Of a stretch of 64,000 nt of DNA, positions 42,931 to 51,363 are shown piece by piece (position 1 is the stretch's first letter; each line of letters begins with the position of its first letter). The stretch is taken from NCBI GenBank assembly GCA_947087265.1, contig CAMUBY010000002.1:124001-188000 (forward strand), in the 5' to 3' direction. This DNA comes from an uncultured Clostridia bacterium (lineage in GTDB: Bacteria; Bacillota; Clostridia; Christensenellales; Borkfalkiaceae). The notes under the pieces were generated by a model. The model was not told the DNA's origin. It searched no databases and saw only the letters and a list, made by a program, of their open reading frames with translations. Made by a program: the position numbers and the translations under genes.

Positions 42931-43455
42931 ATGAAAAGATGTGCAGTATGCGGCGAAATCGTTGCAGATGAAGTGGAAGTTTGCCCCGTATGCAAGGCAA
43001 AGAAGTTTGTGCCCGTGGAGGAAGCGGCGTTTGCTTGCGAGCACCACGTAGGCGACGGCGTTGTCGAAGATAAGGAAGTCATGGAGGGGCTTCGCGCGAA
43101 CTTTTCGGGCGAATGCACCGAAGTGGGAATGTACCTTGCCATGGCGCGCGTTGCGGAGCGCGAAGGCTATCCTGAAATCGCGGAGGCTTACAAGCGTTAC
43201 GCTTACGAAGAAGCGGAACACGCAAGCAAATTTGCGGAACTGCTCGGCGAAGTGGTAACGAACTCCACGCAGAAGAATTTGGAATTGCGTGCGGCGGCGG
43301 AAACGGGCGCTTGCGCAGGCAAGTTGGAACTTGCAAAGCGCGCGAAGCAACTCGGTTACGATGCAATCCACGATACCGTGCACGAAATGGCAAAAGATGA
43401 AGCGCGCCACGGCGCAGGTTTCAAAGGTCTTTTGAAACGCTACTTCGGCAAATAA
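42931..43455 (+). CDS. Reverse-type rubrerythrin
   Basis: 174 residues. A rubredoxin-like iron site is at the N-terminus (CAVCGEI and [13 protein letters not shown], residues 5-26), then the diiron four-helix domain with [26 protein letters not shown] and [10 protein letters not shown]. This order, rubredoxin first, is that of the reverse rubrerythrins of Clostridium, which work as NADH-dependent peroxide reductases against oxygen stress in anaerobes. GAGGAG precedes the ATG. The gene stands alone between its promoter and a strong terminator. Confidence 0.92.
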   Translation: MKRCAVCGEIVADEVEVCPVCKAKKFVPVEEAAFACEHHVGDGVVEDKEVMEGLRANFSGECTEVGMYLAMARVAEREGYPEIAEAYKRYAYEEAEHASKFAELLGEVVTNSTQKNLELRAAAETGACAGKLELAKRAKQLGYDAIHDTVHEMAKDEARHGAGFKGLLKRYFGK

Positions 43456-43473
43456 TTTTTGTAAAGAAATTAA

Positions 43474-43503
43474 AAAAAGGGCGAATTTATTCGCCCTTTT
43501 TAT
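43474..43503 (+). terminator. Terminator of the rubrerythrin gene
   Basis: Stem AAAAAGGGCGAA/TTCGCCCTTTTT, loop TTTA. Confidence 0.88.
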
Positions 43504-43512
43504 TTTGTCCGC

Positions 43513-43541
43513 TTGACATTTCGATAGACGTATGCTAAGAT
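43513..43541 (+). promoter_or_regulatory. Sigma-A promoter of leader RNA copy 3
   Basis: TTGACA (43513-43518), 17 bp, TAAGAT (43536-43541). The expected start is the first base of stem P1. Confidence 0.8.
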
Positions 43542-43546
43542 ACCTA

Positions 43547-43690
43547 TGCTACACAATTTTATAATCGACACGAGGCGTATAATGCGAAATTTGTACCGCC
43601 TTTCTTACCTCGTGTCGAGAAATTGTGTAGCAACAATCAGGCGGTTGCATTTTCGGGGTGTGCCTCTTGATTGGGGCACACTTTTTTTTA
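43547..43690 (+). ncRNA. Structured leader RNA, copy 3 (two stems, pseudoknot, terminator)
   Basis: P1 pairs 43547-43559 with 43620-43632 (13 perfect pairs, TGCTACACAATTT). P2 pairs 43565-43575 with 43608-43618 (11 perfect pairs, TCGACACGAGG). In the P2 loop, AATGC (43581-43585) and ACCGCCT (43595-43601) pair with AGGCGGT (43639-43645) and GCATT (43647-43651) just after P1, making a two-part pseudoknot. A terminator follows (GTGTGCC/GGCACAC, eight T), 18 bases before the small membrane protein gene. Same plan as the copies at 23577 and 60231. Confidence 0.8.
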
Positions 43691-43707
43691 TTGGAAGGAG
43701 GTATCTC

Positions 43708-43929
43708 ATGTTTCAAAAAAACAAGAATTTATTATTTGCCGCACAGTGCATTATGTATACAATTCTTGTCCTCATCGCTTGTGGCGCAGCTGTTTCCGGA
43801 GTAATATGCATGGCGTATGTTAGCATTAAGCTCGGCATTATTACTATAATAATGGGATTGGTAGTTTTTGCCGTTTTGTTTAGTTTTTGGTTTTGTTTAG
43901 TTTTTGGTTTTGTTTATTTGAGTTTCTGA
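43708..43929 (+). CDS. Small two-helix membrane protein, C-terminus frameshifted by a tandem repeat
   Basis: As it stands this codes for 73 residues with two membrane helices (LLFAAQCIMYTILVLIACG and LGIITIIMGLVVFAVLFSFW). Inside the second helix a perfect 17-bp tandem duplication shifts the frame and leads to an early stop. Removing one copy restores an open frame of 109 residues whose hydrophilic tail ends KTEKPIDIYNKD with a stop at 44052. AAGGAGG precedes the ATG, and the transcript leader is RNA copy 3. No family recognised. Confidence 0.75.
   Translation: MFQKNKNLLFAAQCIMYTILVLIACGAAVSGVICMAYVSIKLGIITIIMGLVVFAVLFSFWFCLVFGFVYLSF
43874..43916 (+). repeat. 17-bp tandem repeat, two full copies and a partial third
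   Basis: TTTTGTTTAGTTTTTGG at 43874-43890 and again, identical, at 43891-43907, followed by TTTTGTTTA. 17 is not a multiple of 3, so copy number decides the reading frame. Confidence 0.95.
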
Positions 43930-44054
43930 AACACTTAAACAATAAAGTGTTCGGCGAAAACAACGATAATTTCGACAAAGGAATTCCGAAAACAGAAAAG
44001 GTTTCAAAAGTAGGGAAAACCGAAAAACCGATTGATATATACAATAAAGATTAA
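43917..44054 (+). other. Detached out-of-frame tail of the 43708 gene
   Basis: Read in the frame that would follow with one repeat copy, this stretch encodes 45 residues starting FEFLKHLNNKVFGENN and ending in TAA at 44052-44054. No other gene is seen here. Confidence 0.7.
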
Positions 44055-44093
44055 CGGGATAAATAGTTTGAGGGGTTTATAGAAATTCTTTTC

Positions 44094-44122
44094 TTGACAT
44101 TCTTCTTTTGTTATGCTATCGT
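44094..44122 (+). promoter_or_regulatory. Promoter of the phosphoribosyltransferase gene, nearly leaderless
   Basis: TTGACA (44094-44099), 17 bp, TATCGT (44117-44122). The ATG at 44132 is ten bases after the -10 box and has no ribosome binding site. Confidence 0.65.
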
Positions 44123-44131
44123 AAACGCGTG

Positions 44132-44713
44132 ATGGAAACTTATACGTTCAGATATAAAAACTTTGTGCGGGAACTTCCCGTGTACGAAGTGAAAGAAGGT
44201 TTGAAAATCGCTTATCTCGACACGCTGTCCGACTACGGACTCGTTACGGCGCTCTCGGAAGAAATGGCGCAGCTGCTTTGCGGAAACGAAGCGGTACTTT
44301 GCGCGGAGCGCGTTGTGCTGTTTACTGCCGAAAACAAAGGCGTTCCGTTTGCCTATGCCGTTGTGCACGCATTGCAACAAAAGTTCAATGGAAAGACCGT
44401 GGAACTTGCAATTGCGCGGAAACAGAAAAAGAAGTTTTTCGGCGCTTGTCTGGAAACGCAGAAATCTTCCATTACAACCGAAGCGAAAGAAGAACGGCTT
44501 TTTCTTCCCGAAAGCGATTGCAAAAAATTGCAGAATGCGGCGGTGGTCTTGGTGGATGATTTTTATTCGACGGGCGCTTCCATGAACGCGCTTGAAACGC
44601 TTGCAAATAAATGCGGGGCGAAGGTGCTCGATAAAATCGTAGCCGTATGGGAAAGGGGAAACGAACAAGATAAGCCGAACGTGAAATACGTTACCACATT
44701 GCCCGTGTTGTAA
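44132..44713 (+). CDS. Phosphoribosyltransferase-like protein
   Basis: 193 residues. The segment AAVVLVDDFYSTGASMNAL (about residues 139-157) is the PRPP-binding motif of type I phosphoribosyltransferases (two acidic residues then TGA/TG). The overall size and C-terminus fit adenine or xanthine phosphoribosyltransferase relatives that salvage purines, but the base specificity cannot be read. No ribosome binding site precedes the ATG, and the promoter lies so close that the mRNA would have almost no leader. Confidence 0.8.
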   Translation: METYTFRYKNFVRELPVYEVKEGLKIAYLDTLSDYGLVTALSEEMAQLLCGNEAVLCAERVVLFTAENKGVPFAYAVVHALQQKFNGKTVELAIARKQKKKFFGACLETQKSSITTEAKEERLFLPESDCKKLQNAAVVLVDDFYSTGASMNALETLANKCGAKVLDKIVAVWERGNEQDKPNVKYVTTLPVL

Positions 44714-44750
44714 TCAAAACGTGATTCAAAATGAAAATAATATTTTTGTG

Positions 44751-44776
44751 CAGCCCGCGCTGAAAAGCGCGGGCTG
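44751..44776 (+). terminator. Hairpin after the phosphoribosyltransferase gene
   Basis: Perfect 10-bp stem CAGCCCGCGC/GCGCGGGCTG with loop TGAAAA. The T-run is poor (TCCTCTCGTTT). Confidence 0.55.
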
Positions 44777-44804
44777 TCCTCTCGTTTCGACAGAGTACGA
44801 CGCA

Positions 44805-44830
44805 GTAGAGTGGGTTATTTCACACTCTAC
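44805..44830. promoter_or_regulatory. Inverted repeat upstream of the XRE-membrane gene, possible operator
   Basis: GTAGAGTG (44805-44812) and CACTCTAC (44823-44830), ten bases apart, ending 14 bases before the -35 box. Confidence 0.45.
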
Positions 44831-44844
44831 TCACAGTAGAATTA

Positions 44845-44873
44845 TTGACAACACGGGCAAAACAGCGTATAAT
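44845..44873 (+). promoter_or_regulatory. Consensus promoter of the XRE-membrane gene, leaderless placement
   Basis: TTGACA (44845-44850), 17 bp, TATAAT (44868-44873). The seventh base after the -10 box is the A of the ATG (44880). Confidence 0.85.
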
Positions 44874-44879
44874 AGCGGT

Positions 44880-45500
44880 ATGGAAACAGATACGCTTGCC
44901 GTAACAATCGGAAAAAACATTACGCGTCTTCGCAGAATTGCGAACATGACGCAGCTCGAACTTGCGGAAAAACTGAATTATTCGGATAAATCCGTTTCCA
45001 AATGGGAACAGGGAAACGGCGTTCCCGACGTGCGCATTCTCGTACAGCTTGCCGACTTGTTTCAGGTTTCGGTAGACGATTTGGTGCGCGAACATACGAA
45101 ACAGGAAATCATGCCGAAGAAGGCGCGCAATATGCGCCGTATGATAATTATGCTCTGCTCGGTGGGGCTTTGCTGGCTGGTTGCCGTTGCGGCGTTTGTG
45201 TTCATTGGAATTGCCGCGCCGCAGCTCCATAATTTATGGCTGTCCTTTCTTTTTGCCGTGCCCGCTTCCGCAATCGTCGTACTCGTATTCAGTTGTATCT
45301 GGCAATACAAAGCCGTGCGCGTCGTTTCGATTTCCGTTCTTATCTGGTCGCTTCTCGGCTGTATTTTCGCTACGGCATACTTCTGCGGCGTGCGGGAAAA
45401 TATGTGGCTCATTTTTTTGCTCGGCATTCCGCTTCAAATTCTTGCGCTCGTCTTCTTTGTCTGGTGGAAGAGAATTCGCTTATTCAAACACAAACATTAA
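44880..45500 (+). CDS. XRE helix-turn-helix protein with four membrane helices
   Basis: 206 residues. The N-terminal Cro/C1 domain (GKNITRLRRIANMTQLELAE, SDKSVSKWEQGNGVPDVRIL) is joined to four hydrophobic helices (about residues 95-200; for example WLVAVAAFVFIGIA and WLIFLLGIPLQILALVFFVW). This makes a membrane-bound regulator that may sense an envelope signal. I chose ATG 44880, and not the open frame from 44721, because the start fits a leaderless mRNA from a consensus promoter. The gene at 45519 follows after 18 bases. Confidence 0.85.
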   Translation: METDTLAVTIGKNITRLRRIANMTQLELAEKLNYSDKSVSKWEQGNGVPDVRILVQLADLFQVSVDDLVREHTKQEIMPKKARNMRRMIIMLCSVGLCWLVAVAAFVFIGIAAPQLHNLWLSFLFAVPASAIVVLVFSCIWQYKAVRVVSISVLIWSLLGCIFATAYFCGVRENMWLIFLLGIPLQILALVFFVWWKRIRLFKHKH

Positions 45501-45518
45501 AGTTTTTCGGAGAATCTT

Positions 45519-46592
45519 ATGAAAAATTCGGAAATTCCGTCTGACGAATCGGTTCGGAACAAGAAATCCGCCGCGCTTACAAGAAATCGCAAAACGTGCG
45601 GCATTTTTTCCTTTTCTTTTGCAATTATCGGAATTATCTGCCTCATAGGCTCGGTCGTATGTATCGTGCTTACGGAAGTGGGCGAGCGCAGCGAAACTAC
45701 CAAAAATCTGTTATATATTTTGTCGGGCTCCCTGCTTGGCGGCACGCTCATCATCGAATCGGTTGCCGTGCTCTTTTCGCGGCTGATGCAATCCGCGCAT
45801 AAAAAAGAACTCGACTACCGCGAGCGGTGCGACAGTGAAAACAGTTTCTTCGTCGGCAAGGGTACGCTCGCCACATTCGGTGCGGACTCCGTAACCGTGC
45901 ATGCGGAACAGGGCGGAGAAAAACAGATTGTCATTCCCTATTCGGAAATGCGTTTCTTTTCGGTGTGTACGCGCCGCCGTCCCCGCGAAAAGGGGGAATG
46001 GAGCGTCGTCATGGAAATTCCCGTAAAGTATCTTTCCAAAGAGGAAGCGCCGCAGGGCAAATTCGCTTATGTGCAAACGGACGCCAAAGAACGTTTGTAC
46101 CGCTGTCTGGAAGAGAGGGGATTACCGCTTTTAGGCGAAGAGCGACAGACGGACGCGAAAAAGAAATTCCGTAAAATTCAAAAATTTCCGTTCCGCAACG
46201 CTACCGCGAAAAAACGCTTTCTCATTCAGCTTGCCGTAGGTATTGCGCTTGCGGGCGCAGGAACGGGGGTTGCGTTCTGGCAGGTTACGTTCGGTGCCAT
46301 TCTCGTCGTGTTCGGGGCGTTTGTCATCGGACGGGCAGTGAACGGATATCTCGGCAAAAAGTGCGAACTTTCTTTTTACGATGAGGGCATTTTCTGGAAG
46401 GACGAAAACCCTGCCGATAACGTGTTCCTCAAATGGGAAGAAATTCAATCGGTTTCTCCCGAAGAACAAAAGGGCGTTTCGCTCATCAAAGTGAATTGCG
46501 CTTACGGCTCGTTTTTCTTTTTGAACCGTGAAGGCATTTTGGAATATATCAAAGAAAATCATTCCGAAAAGTGCGCAGAAAACAATCTATGA
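45519..46592 (+). CDS. Membrane protein of unknown function before mcsA
   Basis: 357 residues. Two helix pairs, one near residues 28-90 (SFSFAIIGIICLIGSVVCIV, LYILSGSLLGGTLIIESVAV) and one near 232-275, each followed by a soluble domain of PH-like appearance (FGADSVTVHAEQGGEKQIVI; CELSFYDEGIFWKDENPADN). No family named. It overlaps mcsA by ATGA and so sits where the repressor gene ctsR normally leads the mcsA-mcsB-clpC operon. CGGAG precedes the ATG. Confidence 0.75.
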   Translation: MKNSEIPSDESVRNKKSAALTRNRKTCGIFSFSFAIIGIICLIGSVVCIVLTEVGERSETTKNLLYILSGSLLGGTLIIESVAVLFSRLMQSAHKKELDYRERCDSENSFFVGKGTLATFGADSVTVHAEQGGEKQIVIPYSEMRFFSVCTRRRPREKGEWSVVMEIPVKYLSKEEAPQGKFAYVQTDAKERLYRCLEERGLPLLGEERQTDAKKKFRKIQKFPFRNATAKKRFLIQLAVGIALAGAGTGVAFWQVTFGAILVVFGAFVIGRAVNGYLGKKCELSFYDEGIFWKDENPADNVFLKWEEIQSVSPEEQKGVSLIKVNCAYGSFFFLNREGILEYIKENHSEKCAENNL

Positions 46593-47089
46593 ACACAAAG
46601 ATTTGCAGCAACTGCGGGAAAAACGCCGCAAAAGAATATGTAAAAAAAACGGACGGGAAAGAACTTAAACTCTACCTGTGTCCGTCCTGTTACGAAGCGC
46701 TCTATCCCGACGCGGGCGAGGATGATTTTTTCACTTCTTTTTTGGGGAACGTGGGTGCAAAGCGGTCTTGTCCTGCCTGCGGCACCACGCTCGACGGATT
46801 CCGCAGTACGGGGCTTTTAGGTTGCGCGTATTGCTATACGGCATTTCGCGAAGAACTCATGCCGACCGTAAAGTATATCCAAGGCAAACTCCATCACGAG
46901 GGCAAGGCGCCCGATACAGGTGCGGAGGAGCGTTACGATACGGTGCGCGCGCTCGTGCGTGAACAGGAAGAAACTAAGAAAAATCTGGAACGCGCCATGC
47001 AGGAACACGATTATGCGAGTGCAGACCGCTACCGTGAACTTCTCAAAGAAGTAAACCGTAAACTGTACGGTGGGGAGGGAAAACGTTGA
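46589..47089 (+). CDS. mcsA: Protein-arginine kinase activator McsA
   Basis: 166 residues. Four CxxC motifs form two zinc-binding sites (CSNCG, CPSC, CPACG, CAYC), and a C-terminal UvrB/UvrC-like motif (ERAMQEHDYASADRYRELLK) follows. McsA switches on the arginine kinase McsB. The start at 46589 overlaps the stop of the upstream gene; the earlier in-frame start is not needed. It couples to mcsB by a TTGA overlap. Confidence 0.94.
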   Translation: MNTKICSNCGKNAAKEYVKKTDGKELKLYLCPSCYEALYPDAGEDDFFTSFLGNVGAKRSCPACGTTLDGFRSTGLLGCAYCYTAFREELMPTVKYIQGKLHHEGKAPDTGAEERYDTVRALVREQEETKKNLERAMQEHDYASADRYRELLKEVNRKLYGGEGKR

Positions 47090-48129
47090 GTATCAGCCAA
47101 AAATACGAAAGCGTCGCCGTTTCCTCTCGTATCCGTCTGGCACGCAATTTTGCCGATTATCCGTTTCCCGCGCGGTTGCTGCGCGACGCGCACGCCGAGG
47201 AGCAGGCGCAGGAGATGATACAGTTGGTGTCCGCAAAACTTGCCATGCTGGATGCGTTCGTGCTTTATGAAATGAAGAATCTTTCGGATGAGCGCGCTTC
47301 TTTTCTCGTCGAACGCCATTTAATCAGCCGCGACCTTATCTCCAACCGCCGCATTTCCGCCGCGCTCATGCTGCGCGACGAAAGTATGTCGGTAATGATT
47401 AACGAAGAAGACCATATCCGCGCGCAGTACTTTATCCGCGGTTTCGATTTGGAAAAAGCGTTCGAGCGCATTTCGGGAATTGACGACGCGATTTCCGAAT
47501 CCATACCCTTTGCTTACGACGAAACGTTCGGGTACCTCACCGCCTGCCCCACTAATTTAGGAACGGGGCTCCGTGCGTCCGTCATGCTATTTCTGCCCGC
47601 GGTTTCGCGGCGCGGTCTCATGCGCCGCATTTCGCCCGAACTCACACGGCTGGGGCTTACCGTGCGCGGCGCGTTCGGCGAGGGAAGCGGCGCGGAAGGA
47701 GATTTATTCCAAATCAGCAACGAAGTAACGCTCGGACTTACGGAGAGTGAAATTCTTTCCGTCGTCGAACGCGCGGTTTCCACGGTTGTGGAGTTTGAAC
47801 TGCGCGAACGCGACCGCATGAAGGCGGAGGAGGGAATTGCTCTCAAAGATAAAATCATGCGTTCGTACGGCGTGCTTACCAATGCGTGTAAAATGGATTT
47901 GCGCGAGTTTTCCGCGCGGATATCGGATTTGAAACTCGGCTTGGCGCTCGGCTATTTTAAGGAAGAGGAAGAAAGCGAGAGCATGAGCGAGCTCGACGAT
48001 TTGTTTGTGGAAATGCGCCCCGCCAACGTCAACCGCTTAAACGGCGCACCGCTTTCCAAAGAGGAACAGGACGAATACCGTGCGGAGTATGCGTCCGTTA
48101 AAATCCGCAAAATGCAATTAAAAGCGTAA
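47086..48129 (+). CDS. mcsB: Protein-arginine kinase McsB
   Basis: McsB phosphorylates arginines on damaged proteins, which marks them for ClpC-ClpP. The 347-residue protein has the phosphagen kinase features SSRIRLARNFADYPFP, VMINEEDHIRAQYF and the active-site Cys segment ACPTNLGTGLRASVMLFLP. TTG at 47086 is the start, with GGGAGGG upstream and overlapping the mcsA stop. In the order mcsA-mcsB-clpC without ctsR. Confidence 0.95.
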   Translation: MSISQKYESVAVSSRIRLARNFADYPFPARLLRDAHAEEQAQEMIQLVSAKLAMLDAFVLYEMKNLSDERASFLVERHLISRDLISNRRISAALMLRDESMSVMINEEDHIRAQYFIRGFDLEKAFERISGIDDAISESIPFAYDETFGYLTACPTNLGTGLRASVMLFLPAVSRRGLMRRISPELTRLGLTVRGAFGEGSGAEGDLFQISNEVTLGLTESEILSVVERAVSTVVEFELRERDRMKAEEGIALKDKIMRSYGVLTNACKMDLREFSARISDLKLGLALGYFKEEEESESMSELDDLFVEMRPANVNRLNGAPLSKEEQDEYRAEYASVKIRKMQLKA

Positions 48130-48142
48130 AGGGGAGACTGCT

Positions 48143-50599
48143 TTGAATCATTCTAACTATACGGGTTCGTTACAAGACGTGATTACCGCTTCGGAAGAGG
48201 CGGCAAAACTCTACAAAACCACTTACATCGGTACGGAACACTTGCTGCTCGGTATGCTTTGCGTGACCGACAGCACGGCGGCAAAACTTCTTGCGGAGGC
48301 AGGAGTATCGCTTTCCGCATACAAAAACGTATTCCGCCGCAGCGTTCAGCATAATTTTACTTACTACGGTCAAACGCCCCGCGTCAAGGCAATTTTATTT
48401 CAGGCGCGGGAATACGCGCTCAACAGCAGCCGCAGTACGCTCACCGATACCGAGCACGTTCTTCTTGCGCTTCTCAATATCGAGGACTGTCTTGCGGTGG
48501 ATATTCTCAGGAGTCTGAATATCGATATCGATAAACTGATTGCACGCTGCGAACAGTTTGTAGAACCGCTCGAAGACGACGAGGACGAAACGGAATCTAA
48601 CGCTTACAGCGCGAGAGCGGTGAGCGCGAACACAGAAGACGCCGCCCTCAGCGAAGACATTTTGCAGTACGGGTTAGATTTAACCCAAAAAGCCAGAGAG
48701 GGGAAGTTAGACCCCGTTATCGGGCGGCGGAACGAAATCGAAAAAGTCATTCAGATTCTTTCGCGCCGTTCCAAAAACAATCCCGTCCTCATCGGTGAGC
48801 CGGGTGTGGGCAAGAGCGCGGTCATCGAAGGGCTTGCACAGGAAATCGTTGCAGGCAACGTGCCCGAATTATTGCGCGGGAAAATCGTGTTTTCGCTCAA
48901 TCTTACGGGGCTGATTGCCGGCGCGAAGTACCGCGGCGAATTTGAGGAACGACTCAAAAAAGTGATGGACGAAATCGTCAGAAACCGCAATATCATTCTC
49001 TTTATCGACGAGATACATATGATTGTCGGTGCAGGCGGCACGGCGGAAAGCAAAATGGACGCTTCCAATATTTTAAAGCCTATGCTTGCGCGCGGCGAAT
49101 TACAGACGGTCGGCGCGACGACACTCGAAGAATATCGGAAATACATCGAAAAGGACGCGGCGCTCGAACGCCGATTCACGCCCGTTCTGGTCGACCAGCC
49201 GAGCGTGGAAGATACGGTTGTCATTCTGCGCGGACTGAAAGACAAATATGAGGCGCATCACAACGTGGTGATTACGGAGGAGGCAATTCGGGCGGCGGCA
49301 AGTCTTTCCGACCGCTATATTACCGACCGCTTTTTGCCCGATAAAGCAATTGATTTGATTGACGAGGCGGCGTCGCGTGCGCGGCTCAATTCGTATAACG
49401 GCCCCGCGCAGATTCGGGAAAAGGAAGACCAACTCACCCGACTGAGCACCGATTACGAAAAGGCGCGCAAGTGGAAAGAATTTTCGCGCGCAGACGCGAT
49501 TGCCGAACAAATTGATAAACTTTCCGACGAGCTCGACGAATTGCGCGGCGAGTGGCGCAGCAAACGCAACGCGACGCATTTGTCCATCGGCACGGAAGAC
49601 ATTGCGGAAATCATCAGCAGCTGGACGGGCGTTCCCGTTTCCAAACTCACCGAGGAGGAGAGCGCGAAACTCATGCACCTCGAAGAGGAACTGCATGCGC
49701 GAATCGTGGGGCAGGAAGAGGCGGTAAGCGCGGTTTCCAAGGCAATCCGCAGAGCGCGCGCGGGGCTCAAAGACCCGAATAAACCCATCGGTTCGTTTAT
49801 CTTCGTCGGACCTACCGGCGTGGGAAAAACCGATTTAACGAAAGCGCTGGCGGAGAGTATGTTCGGCGACGAACGGCTGATGATTCGCCTCGATATGTCG
49901 GAATATATGGAAAAGAGTTCGGTGGCGAAACTTATCGGCGCGCCTCCCGGATACGTCGGCTACGACGATAACCAGAGCGGTCAGCTCACCGAGCGTATCC
50001 GCAGAAAACCCTATTCGGTCGTGCTGTTCGACGAAATCGAAAAAGCGCACCCCGACGTGTTCAACGTGTTGTTGCAAATTTTAGACGACGGTCGTTTGAC
50101 GGACAGCCGCGGGAAAGAAGTGTCCTTTAAGAATACGCTGATTATCATGACTTCCAACGTCGGCGCGCACGAAGTCAAGAGTGTGAACACGCTCGGTTTC
50201 GGGTTCGGCGAAGAGAACGAATACGAGGAAATGAAAGACCGTATCGAAGACGCGTTAAAGACGCACTTCCGTCCTGAATTTTTGAACCGTTTGGACGATA
50301 TTATTATCTTCCATAAACTTTCGCGCGAAGACGCGGTGCTCATCTGCGGCAAGATTTTAGACGGACTTGCAAAGCGCATGGAGGGCAAGGGCATCGGCTT
50401 GAAAGTGAGTTCGCGCGCGCGCATGAAATTAGTGGAAGAGGGGTACAGTGAGGAATTCGGCGCACGCCCCTTGAAACGGGTGGTACAAAAACAGGTGGAA
50501 GACAAACTTTCGGAAGAAATTTTGCTCGGACATATCAGCGTCGGTCACGCCGTGATTGTAGACGAGGAAAACGGCGAACTGACCTTTACGGAAGAATAA
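48143..50599 (+). CDS. clpC: Clp ATPase ClpC
   Basis: An 818-residue Hsp100 unfoldase that feeds ClpP and works with McsB-marked substrates. It has an N-terminal repeat domain ([24 protein letters not shown]), first AAA domain with [13 protein letters not shown], a middle coiled coil carrying a UvrB/C-like motif ([20 protein letters not shown]), and second AAA domain with [16 protein letters not shown]. The ClpP loop is near [11 protein letters not shown] start at 48143 with GGGGAG upstream. Confidence 0.96.
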   Translation: MNHSNYTGSLQDVITASEEAAKLYKTTYIGTEHLLLGMLCVTDSTAAKLLAEAGVSLSAYKNVFRRSVQHNFTYYGQTPRVKAILFQAREYALNSSRSTLTDTEHVLLALLNIEDCLAVDILRSLNIDIDKLIARCEQFVEPLEDDEDETESNAYSARAVSANTEDAALSEDILQYGLDLTQKAREGKLDPVIGRRNEIEKVIQILSRRSKNNPVLIGEPGVGKSAVIEGLAQEIVAGNVPELLRGKIVFSLNLTGLIAGAKYRGEFEERLKKVMDEIVRNRNIILFIDEIHMIVGAGGTAESKMDASNILKPMLARGELQTVGATTLEEYRKYIEKDAALERRFTPVLVDQPSVEDTVVILRGLKDKYEAHHNVVITEEAIRAAASLSDRYITDRFLPDKAIDLIDEAASRARLNSYNGPAQIREKEDQLTRLSTDYEKARKWKEFSRADAIAEQIDKLSDELDELRGEWRSKRNATHLSIGTEDIAEIISSWTGVPVSKLTEEESAKLMHLEEELHARIVGQEEAVSAVSKAIRRARAGLKDPNKPIGSFIFVGPTGVGKTDLTKALAESMFGDERLMIRLDMSEYMEKSSVAKLIGAPPGYVGYDDNQSGQLTERIRRKPYSVVLFDEIEKAHPDVFNVLLQILDDGRLTDSRGKEVSFKNTLIIMTSNVGAHEVKSVNTLGFGFGEENEYEEMKDRIEDALKTHFRPEFLNRLDDIIIFHKLSREDAVLICGKILDGLAKRMEGKGIGLKVSSRARMKLVEEGYSEEFGARPLKRVVQKQVEDKLSEEILLGHISVGHAVIVDEENGELTFTEE

Positions 50600-50619
50600 C
50601 GATTTTTAGTACATAAAAG

Positions 50620-50645
50620 GCGCCCCGTTCCTCGGAACGGGGCGC
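50620..50645 (+). terminator. First hairpin after clpC
   Basis: Perfect 12-bp stem GCGCCCCGTTCC/GGAACGGGGCGC with a two-base centre (loop is larger in RNA), no T-run. Confidence 0.55.
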
Positions 50646-50655
50646 AGCATTTATT

Positions 50656-50697
50656 AAACCGCCGCGCCCGATTTATAATCGGGCGCGGCGGTTTTTA
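50656..50697. terminator. Strong bidirectional terminator between clpC and ung
   Basis: Perfect 17-bp stem AAACCGCCGCGCCCGAT/ATCGGGCGCGGCGGTTT with loop TTATA, T-run after. The ung stop codon lies in the T-run. Confidence 0.9.
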
Positions 50698-51363
50698 TTC
50701 ACACAAATTCCAGTCAATCGGCGCAATGCCGTGGGCGGTTAAATATTCGTTCGTTTTCGAGAAGTGTCTGTTTCCGAAAAATCCGTTGTATGCGGAGAGG
50801 GGGGAAGGGTGCGCGCTCTCTAAAATGCAGTGTTTGCGCCTGTCAATCAAGGGAACTTTCCTGCGTGCGTTTCCGCCCCAGAGAATGAATACCAGGTGTT
50901 CCTTTTCCTCGCTTAACAGAGAAATGACGGAATCGGTAAACCAACTCCAACCGCAGTTCGCGTGCGAGTTCGCCTGATGCGCGCGAACGGTGAGCGCGGT
51001 ATTCATAAGCAGCACGCCCTCTTTCGCCCATTTGGTAAGGTTTCCGCTTTCGGGCGCGTCGAAGCCCAAATCGCTTTTGAGCTCCTTCATCATATTTTCA
51101 AGCGAGGGCGGTTTGCGCACGCCGTCCTGCACTGAAAAGCACAGCCCGTGCGCCTGGCGCGGCTCATGGTAGGGGTCCTGCCCCAACAGCACCGCTTTCA
51201 CGCTCCCGAAAGGCGTATAGCGGAAGCAGTTGAAAATATCGTACATATCGGGATAAACGGTATGCTCCGAATATTCCTTTTTCAGAAATTCCCGAATTTT
51301 CAAATAACGCGCGTCCGCAAACAGGGGCGCGAGCGGTTCTTTCCAATCGCCGAGGTCAATCAT
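50695..51363 (-). CDS. ung: Uracil-DNA glycosylase
   Basis: Removes uracil from DNA in base-excision repair. The 222-residue family 1 enzyme has the catalytic motif LLGQDPYHEPRQAHGLCFSV and the DNA-intercalating HPSPLSAYNGFFG. The start at 51363 is preceded by GGAG; the frame is open further upstream into luxS. It is the third gene of the mtnN-luxS-ung operon and overlaps luxS by 4 bases. Confidence 0.95.
   Translation of the reverse strand: MIDLGDWKEPLAPLFADARYLKIREFLKKEYSEHTVYPDMYDIFNCFRYTPFGSVKAVLLGQDPYHEPRQAHGLCFSVQDGVRKPPSLENMMKELKSDLGFDAPESGNLTKWAKEGVLLMNTALTVRAHQANSHANCGWSWFTDSVISLLSEEKEHLVFILWGGNARRKVPLIDRRKHCILESAHPSPLSAYNGFFGNRHFSKTNEYLTAHGIAPIDWNLCE

Noticed and set aside
43547-43690. 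Miniature transposable element
   Set aside because: The ends are inverted repeats, but no target duplication is seen, each copy has its own promoter and terminator, and internal helices are kept by pairing and not by sequence.
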